Source: Nitrospinota bacterium
GTDB taxonomy: Bacteria; Nitrospinota_A; UBA7883; JADGGD01
DNA length: 7,089 nt
Direction: 5' to 3'
Assembly (NCBI GenBank): GCA_015229165.1
Contig: JADGCD010000115.1
Location: forward strand, 1-7,089
The position numbers and the translations under genes are program-made. Every line of letters starts with the position of its first letter. The first letter of the stretch is position 1. The notes under the pieces are model-generated. The model saw only the letters and a list, made by a program, of their open reading frames with translations, had not been told where the DNA came from and did no database searches. This document shows, piece after piece, positions 1 through 5,552 of the stretch.

Positions 1-212
1 TCGGGGCCGAAGTCCTTGATCCACTGTTTCAGATGCCGGGTTCTCACGGCGCCGTGGCCGTCGATCAGGGTCATTTCGGTCCGCATGGTGGCGTTGTCGC
101 CGTCGTCCCGGGCGTCGACCTTTTCCATGATGGCGCGCGCTTTCGGGTCGTCGGCGGCCAGAGCGGGGGCGGCCAGCGCCAGCGACAAGGCGAGAAGAAC
201 GGCGATACGCAT
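1..212 (-). CDS. LolA-like outer-membrane lipoprotein-sorting protein, N-terminal part (runs off the window)
   Basis: Only the first 70 codons are present. The product opens with a Sec signal peptide: Arg2, a hydrophobic run of about residues 4-18, and a likely cleavage site ALA|AD after residue 20. There is no lipobox cysteine, so a soluble periplasmic protein is expected. The mature start (ARAIMEKVDARDDGDNATMR, then a TLID strand and basic residues) resembles proteins annotated as outer membrane lipoprotein-sorting protein (LolA-like fold), which are often encoded beside RND/MMPL exporters. The ATG is supported by AAGGAG six bases upstream. It follows the exporter gene in the same direction after about 165 bp and is probably its partner, carrying or receiving a lipid-like cargo in the periplasm; that role is inferred from context. 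The family call rests on a short fragment. Confidence 0.7.
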   Translation of the reverse strand, partial: MRIAVLLALSLALAAPALAADDPKARAIMEKVDARDDGDNATMRTEMTLIDGHGAVRTRHLKQWIKDFGP

Positions 213-218
213 TGAGGA

Positions 219-224
219 CTCCTT
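219..224 (-). promoter_or_regulatory. Ribosome binding site of the LolA-like gene
   Basis: On the minus strand AAGGAG lies six bases before the ATG at 212. It is the best Shine-Dalgarno match in the left part of the window and fixes this start. Confidence 0.75.
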
Positions 225-243
225 AATAAGGGTTCGACGGATG

Positions 244-370
244 TTGGACAACGTTATCGAGGCGGGCGCTGGTAGGAGAAATCGGACGAGGATGCGGAGC
301 GTACACGATAGTACGTGAGCAATCCGAGTCCGGTTTCGACACCGCAGCGCCAACGCAGATAGTTGTTCAA
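244..370. repeat. Large imperfect palindrome (intergenic hairpin, possible dispersed repeat)
   Basis: The gap between the exporter and the LolA-like gene is filled by two arms of about 60 bases that can fold on each other. Paired blocks are 244-252 with 362-370 (ttggacaac/gttgttcaa, one G-T pair), 265-271 with 345-351 (ggcgctg/cagcgcc, perfect), 278-287 with 328-337 (gaaatcggac/gtccggtttc, one G-T pair) and 300-304 with 311-315 (cgtac/gtacg) around the loop acgata. The stretches between blocks pair poorly. No convincing gene lies here. The layout resembles the mobile or dispersed palindromic repeats of proteobacterial intergenic regions, but copy number cannot be judged from one window. In RNA it would form a long stem that could attenuate or stabilise the mRNA between the two genes. 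Confidence 0.6.
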
Positions 371-377
371 AATCCAG

Positions 378-2819
378 CTATACCTTACGACGTTTATTGG
401 GGGTGGCGATGAGGGTCATCAGCGCCGGGGAGAGGAAGAAATCGGCTAGCAGGGCCACCACGATGGTCAGGCCCGTCAGCGACCCGAAGTAGAAGAGGTT
501 GTTCAGCGAGGCGAAGCAGAGAACAAAGAACCCGAACGACAGGACCACCGAGGTGGTCAGCATCGCCCGGCCGGTGGTGTGCAACGTCTCCCCCACCGCC
601 TGGGCCACGTCGTGGCTCCGGTCGTAGTAGCGGCGGAAGTTGTGCATGAAGTGGATGGTGTCGTCCACCGCCAGCCCGATGGCGATGGAGGCGAACATCA
701 TGGTGTACATGTCCATCGGAATGCCGAACCAGCCGATGACCCCAAGGGTCGTGATGATCGGGAAGATGTTCGGAATCATCGACGTCAGCCCGATCCGCAC
801 CCGGCCGATCAGGAGGATCATCATCACCGATATGATGACAAGCGCGATGACGTAGCTTTGGGCGGCGGAATAGATGGTGGCGTGAAGCGTCCGCCCCAGG
901 AGCGGAACCATGCCGGTGACCGAGATCGACGCCTTCTCGCCGAAGACCTCGGTAAAGCGGGCGTTCACATGGTCGATGAAGGGGCGGTAAAGGATCGCGT
1001 CGGCCCACGGCATCTTCATGGTGAACCGGGCCATGGTGAACCGGCTGTCCACGAAATCGGTCAGGTCGTCGGAGCCGGAGTTCTCGAACAGGATGAACTC
1101 CTGCGCCGCCAGCGCCGGATCGGTCGGCACGGCGTAGAAGGCCGGGTCTCCCTCGTTGAGGGCCTTGTGGATTTCCTTGATGATGTCGGCCACGCTCATG
1201 GTCTTTCCGACGAAGAGCGCCCCTGCGGCGTAGGTTTCCATCTCCCGTTGCAGCCCTTCGAGCTTGGCGAGGAAGAGGGGGTCTTTGACCCCGTTTTCCA
1301 CCGGCAGCGTCACCACCACCTCGGCGGAGACCGAGCCGTTCATCACCCCGTTCACCAGCTCCGTGTCATGCCGGATCGGCGCGCTCTCCTTGAACCAGAC
1401 CAGCGGATCGTGGCTGAAGGTGATCTTCGCCGCCCCGGCGAGGGCCACCGCCGCGACGAGGGCGAAGAGAGCCATGACCGTCTTCGCCCGGAGCACCGAC
1501 ACCCGGGCGATCCAGGCCAGTAGCGCGTCCATCCGGGCGTGCCGGGCCGCGTCCACGGCGGGGGGAATGTCTTTCACCGGAAAAATCGCCACGAATGCGG
1601 GAAGCAACAGCAGGGTGTAAAGAAGGGCCAGCCCCACCCCGGCGGCGGCGAAGATCCCCAGCTCGGCCACCGGGGCGATGGCGGCGCCCAGGAACGAGAG
1701 GAGCCCGGCGGCGGTGGTCGCGCTGGTCAGGAAAACCGCCAGCCCCGAGTGCCCCACCGAGAAGACGATAGCCTCCTCCCGGGAGAGGCCGTCATGCAGC
1801 TTCCGGTAGAACACCGACATGAGATGCACCGCGTCCCCCACCCCCACCGCCAGGATGAACGACGGGAGGATCATGGAGGGCATCTTCATGGGCACCCCGG
1901 TCAGCGCCATCAGACCCAGCGTAGAAAAGAGGGAGAGGAGAACCACCGCCAGCGGGAAGAGAACTCCCGACGGACGGCGGAACATGGCGTAGAGAAGGAC
2001 CGCGATGAAGAGAACGGCGCCGAGCATGAACCGGGGGAAATCCCGCTTCATGGCCCCCTTCAGCTCCGTGGTGACGGCGGGCGACCCGGAGAGGGCGATG
2101 GTCAGCCCCCCGTCGCGGAAGGGGGCGACCGTCTCTTTCACCGCCCGGTAGACCTCGTTGTTCTGATCGTCGGAAAGATACTTCCGGGGCGCCGGTTCGC
2201 CCGCAGGGGGAGCGACCAAGGCTTGGTCGGTGTCGCCGAAACCGGAGAGGTCGTCGGCGCCCTTCGCGCCCGGGTCGATCGCTAGCGTCCTGATCACCAG
2301 CGCCGTCCATGTCCCGTCTTCGGAAAGGATGTTGTTCCGATAGAGGGGGTTTTCCATGGCACGCGCTTTCAACGCGGCCACCCCGGCTTCGTCCTGCGGG
2401 AAGTTCTCCAGCAGATCCTCCACCACCAGCGTATCGCCGTCGGCGTAGGTGTTGCGCGCATTGACCAGGCTGATCACCTCGTCGAGATAGGGGACCGTCG
2501 CCTCCAGCCGGTCGTGGAGCCGCTTGAGGGTTTCGAGGAAGCCTTTCTCGAACACCTCCCCGCCGGGCGCCTTGACCACCACCAGCACCACCTCATCCCG
2601 TCCAAACCGGTCGCGGAAGGCGTTGTACTCGATGAGCGCTGGATCGTCCTCCCGCAGAAATCCTTCGGTGGAGGTGTCGACGGTCATTTTCGGCAGGTTC
2701 GACGCCAGCCCCCCCGCGATCAGGAGGGTGATCGCAAGCGCCATCCAGTGGTGGCGGTAGCCCCACCGGGCAAGAGCGGCGAAACCGTGTTCGATCCGGT
2801 CGCGGATATCGTGGGCCAT
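378..2819 (-). CDS. RND superfamily exporter, MMPL type (12 TM segments)
   Basis: This 813-residue inner-membrane protein has the duplicated RND layout: TM1 at about 26-42, a periplasmic domain at about 43-260, TM2-TM6 at about 264-414, TM7 at about 446-466, a second periplasmic domain at about 467-655, and TM8-TM12 at about 656-805. Each half carries an acidic residue in the expected proton-relay helix: GVGDAVHL (Asp329, TM4) and GLAVDDTIHF (Asp719/Asp720, TM10). It ends in a basic tail, NKRRKV. Length and pattern fit the MMPL/SSD branch of predicted RND exporters (COG1033 type), not the AcrB multidrug type. The reading frame is open 24 codons further upstream, but that stretch overlaps tetR; I chose the ATG at 2819 because AAAGGA lies five bases before it and it starts one base after the tetR stop. 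It is probably co-transcribed with tetR and works with the downstream LolA-like protein. The substrate is unknown; lipids or lipoproteins are an inference. Confidence 0.9.
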   Translation of the reverse strand: MAHDIRDRIEHGFAALARWGYRHHWMALAITLLIAGGLASNLPKMTVDTSTEGFLREDDPALIEYNAFRDRFGRDEVVLVVVKAPGGEVFEKGFLETLKRLHDRLEATVPYLDEVISLVNARNTYADGDTLVVEDLLENFPQDEAGVAALKARAMENPLYRNNILSEDGTWTALVIRTLAIDPGAKGADDLSGFGDTDQALVAPPAGEPAPRKYLSDDQNNEVYRAVKETVAPFRDGGLTIALSGSPAVTTELKGAMKRDFPRFMLGAVLFIAVLLYAMFRRPSGVLFPLAVVLLSLFSTLGLMALTGVPMKMPSMILPSFILAVGVGDAVHLMSVFYRKLHDGLSREEAIVFSVGHSGLAVFLTSATTAAGLLSFLGAAIAPVAELGIFAAAGVGLALLYTLLLLPAFVAIFPVKDIPPAVDAARHARMDALLAWIARVSVLRAKTVMALFALVAAVALAGAAKITFSHDPLVWFKESAPIRHDTELVNGVMNGSVSAEVVVTLPVENGVKDPLFLAKLEGLQREMETYAAGALFVGKTMSVADIIKEIHKALNEGDPAFYAVPTDPALAAQEFILFENSGSDDLTDFVDSRFTMARFTMKMPWADAILYRPFIDHVNARFTEVFGEKASISVTGMVPLLGRTLHATIYSAAQSYVIALVIISVMMILLIGRVRIGLTSMIPNIFPIITTLGVIGWFGIPMDMYTMMFASIAIGLAVDDTIHFMHNFRRYYDRSHDVAQAVGETLHTTGRAMLTTSVVLSFGFFVLCFASLNNLFYFGSLTGLTIVVALLADFFLSPALMTLIATPNKRRKV

Positions 2820-2820
2820 G

Positions 2821-3465
2821 TTATTCCTTTCGGTCGGCCCGCAGGCCGTTGAGAAAAAGTTCGGCCATCTGCGCGGCCAATGTCGCGGCATCGGGGAGAG
2901 CCACCTGCGCGGGTGAAGCCAGTCCCTCGCTCTCGGCCCGAGCCCGGACCGGCGCGGTGACCACCGAGAGATTGAGCGCCCCCACGAGCATGAAATGGAT
3001 CAGCGGAGGGGGGAAGGGACGGAACCGTCCCGCAGCCACCCCGTCGTCGACGACGCCGGTGAGCCGTTTGAGCGACGAGACCATCACCGCCAGTATCTCC
3101 TTGGGCATGTTGGCGCCGTGGTCGGCCAGCTCCCGCAGCATGATCGGCGCGAAACGGCGGTCGGAGACGATCCCTTCGGCGAACCGGGCGACGTGAAACC
3201 GAAGCCGCTCTTCGGGCGACCCCTCCGGCGCCGGGGCGGCCATGACGGCGGCCAAGGGCGAAAAGATGCGGCGTAGCGAAAGGAGGTAGAGGGTCTCCTT
3301 GTTCCCCACATGGTAGTAGAGCCCCGCCTTGTTAACCCCGGCGCGGCGGGCGATCTCGTCGATCCGGGCGCCGGGATAGCCCCGATCGGCAAACTCGTCC
3401 AGCGCCGCTTCGAGAATCGCTTCGGGGGGGGGACTGGTCTCGGCGATGGGGCGGGGAATATTCAT
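2821..3465 (-). CDS. TetR/AcrR-family transcriptional regulator
   Basis: A 214-residue one-domain repressor-type protein. Residues about 15-61 form the TetR N-terminal DNA-binding domain: helix 1 (AILEAALDEFADRGY), the helix-turn-helix (IDEIARRAGVNKAGLYYHVG) and the typical NKETLY that leads into helix 4. The rest is a helical ligand-binding and dimer domain with no recognisable specificity; residues 149-171 are hydrophobic. Codons 12-14 (Pro-Pro-Pro) are one run of nine C. The ATG at 3465 has only a weak ribosome site (GGAC), and the leader from the predicted promoter is about 30 bases. The stop lies one base before the exporter ATG, so it very probably controls its own operon. Two operator-like elements flank its promoter. 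The inducer is unknown; a pump substrate is the usual case in this family. Confidence 0.93.
   Translation of the reverse strand: MNIPRPIAETSPPPEAILEAALDEFADRGYPGARIDEIARRAGVNKAGLYYHVGNKETLYLLSLRRIFSPLAAVMAAPAPEGSPEERLRFHVARFAEGIVSDRRFAPIMLRELADHGANMPKEILAVMVSSLKRLTGVVDDGVAAGRFRPFPPPLIHFMLVGALNLSVVTAPVRARAESEGLASPAQVALPDAATLAAQMAELFLNGLRADRKE
2825..2830 (-). promoter_or_regulatory. Ribosome binding site deciding the exporter start
   Basis: AAAGGA on the minus strand lies inside the last codons of tetR, five bases before the exporter ATG at 2819. It favours this start over the in-frame ATG at 2891, which would lie within tetR. Confidence 0.65.
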
Positions 3466-3492
3466 AAACGTCCGGTTAAACCATTTGGTTGA
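3464..3492. promoter_or_regulatory. Composite operator-like element, promoter-distal copy
   Basis: Two overlapping 16-bp sites resembling TNAACCNNNNGGTTNA lie here: ATAAACGTCCGGTTAA (3464-3479, the weaker one) and TAAACCATTTGGTTGA (3477-3492). Their centres are 13 bp apart. The whole is roughly symmetric around the perfect 9-mer GGTTAAACC (3474-3482). It covers the leader from just after the predicted transcription start to the tetR ATG. Such overlapping dyads are typical of TetR-family operators that bind two dimers. Binding by the adjacent TetR is inferred; MarR is a less likely alternative. Confidence 0.6.
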
Positions 3493-3502
3493 CAGTCAGA
3501 CG

Positions 3503-3531
3503 ATGATAGCGGCAACACCCCTCGAAGTCAA
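3503..3531 (-). promoter_or_regulatory. Sigma70-type promoter of the tetR-exporter operon
   Basis: On the minus strand a -35 box TTGACT (3531-3526) and a -10 box TATCAT (3508-3503) are separated by exactly 17 bases, close to the consensus TTGACA-N17-TATAAT. The expected start of transcription is an A near 3496, giving a leader of about 30 bases to the tetR ATG. The -35 box shares TTGA with the end of the upstream operator-like element, which suggests direct repression by occlusion. Confidence 0.75.
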
Positions 3532-3556
3532 CCGATTAGTTTAACTGTTCGGTTAA
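3528..3556. promoter_or_regulatory. Composite operator-like element overlapping the -35 box
   Basis: Two overlapping 16-bp sites lie here: TCAACCGATTAGTTTA (3528-3543) and TTAACTGTTCGGTTAA (3541-3556), again with centres 13 bp apart. The element is symmetric around AGTTTAACT (3538-3546), with outer arms AACCGA (3530-3535) and TCGGTT (3549-3554). Read on the minus strand it matches the element at 3464-3492 at 21 of 29 positions, so the two are inverted copies. It touches the -35 box of the tetR promoter and would block RNA polymerase if occupied. Confidence 0.65.
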
Positions 3557-3560
3557 TTCG

Positions 3561-3576
3561 AAAAGCGACTGCTTTT
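3561..3576. terminator. Weak hairpin after marR, possible terminator
   Basis: A perfect 6-bp stem aaaagc/gctttt with the 4-base loop gact lies directly behind the marR stop codon. In the minus direction it ends in only four T; on the plus strand it is followed by five T. With two GC pairs in the stem it is weak, so some read-through from the emr operon into tetR is possible. Confidence 0.35.
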
Positions 3577-4029
3577 TCAGATTGTTCCGTCGCCTTTCAG
3601 CGCATTGACGGCGTTGGCCGCCACCCGCCCCATCAGGGAGCGGAGCCTCTCCTGCTCTTCCGCGGAGAGGCCCTCGACAAGGAGGGCCAGCACTTCCGCT
3701 ACGACCCGCTCCAGTTCGGGGCGAATCTGGCGACCCCGGTCGGTCAGAAAGACCCGGACCGAACGACCATCGTCGGGATCGGGAGCCCGCCGGACGTAGC
3801 CGCTCTTCTCCAACCGGTCGATGGCCCGGGTGGCCCCTCCTTTGTCGACCACCAGCGATTCGGCCAGCTCTCCCAGGGTGGCCCCGTCCTGCCGGTAGAG
3901 AAAGAAAAGATAGGGAAAGCGCCCCGACCCGAGATCGTACGGTTCGAGGCGGCGGTTCATAAGCGCCACCTGTCGCCGGTAGATGGCGGCGGCCCAACGG
4001 GCGATGTTGTCGTCGAGCCGGATGTTCAT
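3577..4029 (-). CDS. MarR-family transcriptional regulator of the efflux operon
   Basis: A 150-residue winged-helix protein of normal MarR length. Residues about 1-45 form the first dimerisation helices. The wing-helix domain covers about 46-100: GATLGELAESLVVDKGGATR includes the recognition helix region, followed by AIDRLEKSGYVRR and the wing PDPDDGRSVRVFLTDRG, which carries the family's D-x-R signature and LT-x-x-G. Residues 101-140 form the C-terminal dimer helices. The ATG overlaps the emrB stop as ATGA, so translation is probably coupled; there is no good separate ribosome site. It is placed last in the operon, unlike E. coli, where the MarR-type mprA/emrR comes first. It probably represses the pump operon and releases it on binding a phenolic or hydrophobic ligand, as EmrR does; its operator should lie upstream of the window. 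Confidence 0.92.
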   Translation of the reverse strand: MNIRLDDNIARWAAAIYRRQVALMNRRLEPYDLGSGRFPYLFFLYRQDGATLGELAESLVVDKGGATRAIDRLEKSGYVRRAPDPDDGRSVRVFLTDRGRQIRPELERVVAEVLALLVEGLSAEEQERLRSLMGRVAANAVNALKGDGTI

Positions 4030-5552
4030 TCGCCCGCCGCCACCGGCCTTTTGGCGTGGAACGGCCCCCGCGCCAGCCAGACAACCCCGCCCATGACCAT
4101 GAAGATGCCGGTGGCCACCAGAAAGAGATCGTTGGTCGCCAGCATGGCGGCCTGGCGCCCCACCTCCCGATCGAGAATGGCCAGCGCCGCCGACGTCGGC
4201 GCCCCCGCCCCTTCCAGCGCGGCCAGCGTCATCCGGGTGGCCGGTTCGAAGGGGTTGACCCTCTCCACCAATTGGGCGTGGTGCATATGGGTGCGGTGAT
4301 CCCAAAGGGTTACCGCCACCGACGCGCCGAAGGAGCCGCCAAGCATCCGGATGAAGTTGGTCAGCCCGGTGGCGGAGGCGAACCGGTGGGGATCGACGCC
4401 GGAGAGGGCCAGGGCGGTCAGCGGCACGAAGAAGCAGGCCATGCCGATCCCCATGACCAACCGGGGGGCGGCCACCTGCCAGATCGTCACGTCGGTGTTG
4501 AAGGTGGCGTGCCAGTACGAAGTGGCGGTAAAGACCACAAAGCCGAAGCTGGCGATGACCCGGGGATCGAATTTGCTCATGTTCGCGCCGACCACCGGCA
4601 TCAGGATCAGGGTCAGGACGCCGATGGGGGCCGCGGCGATCCCGGCCCAGGTGGCGGTGTAGCCCATCTGGGTCTGGAGCCAGAGGGGGACGATGATCAT
4701 CGACCCGAAGAAGGTCATGTAGCCCAGCGAGATGGCGATGGTGGCCACGGAAAAGTTGCGGATGCGAAAGAGGGTCAGGTCGATGACCGGGTGGGGCTCG
4801 TCCTTCTCCCAGATGAAGAAGAGGGTCAGGCAGATGGCGGCCACCGCCATCAGGGAGACCACCAACGGCGAGTCGAACCAGTCGACCTCGCTCCCCCAGT
4901 CGAGCGCCATCTGGAGGGAGATGACCCCCGTCACCATCAGCCCCAGCCCGACCCGGTCCACCGGGAAGGAGTGGCGCTCCGATTCCCGGCCCTTGAGCAT
5001 CCGCCAAGTGACGACGCCGCACACCAGCCCCACCGGCAGGTTGATGTAGAAGATCCACGACCAGCCGATGTTGTCGGTGATCCACCTGCCGAGGATCGGC
5101 GCCACCACGGTGGTCATCCCCCAGAGCGCCAGCGCCAGCCCGTGCTTCTCCCGGGGGTAGGAGCGCAGCAGCAGGGTCTGCGAAAGGGGGATCATCGGCC
5201 CCGCCACGGCGCCCTGCAAACCGCGCAGGAGGGTCAGGATTTCAAAAGTGGGCGACAGCCCGCACAGCCACGAGACGAACGAGAAGAGAACCGCGCAGGT
5301 GACGAAGAGGCGAACCTCGCCGAACCGCTTCGCCAGCCAGCCGGTGAGCGGCAGGGCCACGGCGGTGCAGACGGCATAGGAAGTGATCACCCACGTCCCC
5401 TGTTGGGGGGAGACCGACAGGTTCCCGGCGATGGCCGGGATGGAGACGGTGGCGATGGTGGTGTCGAGCACGTTCATGAACGTGGCCAACGCCAGCGACA
5501 CGGTCACCACCCCCAACGGGAGGCCGGTGAGAGGGGGAAGCGGCTGGCTCAC
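4026..5552 (-). CDS. emrB: EmrB-type MFS multidrug antiporter (DHA2 family, 14 TM)
   Basis: The 508 residues align end to end with E. coli EmrB (about 512 residues) as recalled. Shared marks are LATFMNVLDTTIATVSIP (about 22-39, motif D1), GWLAKRFGEVRLF (71-83, motif A), LLRGLQGAVAGPMIPLSQ (108-125, motif B with Arg110), WIFYINLPVG (166-175), GYTATWAGIAAAPIG (297-311), and MHHAQLVERVNPF (423-435) in the last periplasmic loop. It exports hydrophobic toxicants by proton antiport together with EmrA and a TolC-like channel. The start is GTG, overlapping the emrA stop as GTGA. An AAGGAGG lies only one base upstream, so initiation is probably by coupling with emrA; the N-terminal length agrees with EmrB. 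Anomaly: motif C in TM5 reads VVAPILGRWITDN where EmrB has an extra four residues, so the GPxxGG core is missing; the frame is otherwise intact. Confidence 0.93.
   Translation of the reverse strand: MSQPLPPLTGLPLGVVTVSLALATFMNVLDTTIATVSIPAIAGNLSVSPQQGTWVITSYAVCTAVALPLTGWLAKRFGEVRLFVTCAVLFSFVSWLCGLSPTFEILTLLRGLQGAVAGPMIPLSQTLLLRSYPREKHGLALALWGMTTVVAPILGRWITDNIGWSWIFYINLPVGLVCGVVTWRMLKGRESERHSFPVDRVGLGLMVTGVISLQMALDWGSEVDWFDSPLVVSLMAVAAICLTLFFIWEKDEPHPVIDLTLFRIRNFSVATIAISLGYMTFFGSMIIVPLWLQTQMGYTATWAGIAAAPIGVLTLILMPVVGANMSKFDPRVIASFGFVVFTATSYWHATFNTDVTIWQVAAPRLVMGIGMACFFVPLTALALSGVDPHRFASATGLTNFIRMLGGSFGASVAVTLWDHRTHMHHAQLVERVNPFEPATRMTLAALEGAGAPTSAALAILDREVGRQAAMLATNDLFLVATGIFMVMGGVVWLARGPFHAKRPVAAGE

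Noticed and set aside
225..255. Possible promoter for the LolA-like gene (TTGTCC and TTATTA on the minus strand)
   Set aside because: The -10 candidate runs into the Shine-Dalgarno sequence, so transcription would start too close to the ATG. Transcription from the exporter gene is more likely.
16..318. 100-codon plus-strand frame at the left end
   Set aside because: It runs against the signal peptide of the LolA-like gene and into the intergenic palindrome, and it has no ribosome site or family resemblance.
579..2285. Plus-strand frames of 314 and 248 codons opposite the RND exporter gene
   Set aside because: Composition is typical of antisense shadows, with no domain, while the opposite strand encodes a clear 12-TM exporter.
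2820..2891. 24-codon N-terminal extension of the RND exporter
   Set aside because: It overlaps the end of tetR and has no ribosome site comparable to AAAGGA before the ATG at 2819.
3577..5085. 502-codon minus-strand frame that seems to fuse a long N-terminal extension to MarR
   Set aside because: The first 350 or so residues are low-complexity shadow of emrB in another frame. The MarR domain starts at its own ATG at 4029, which overlaps the emrB stop.
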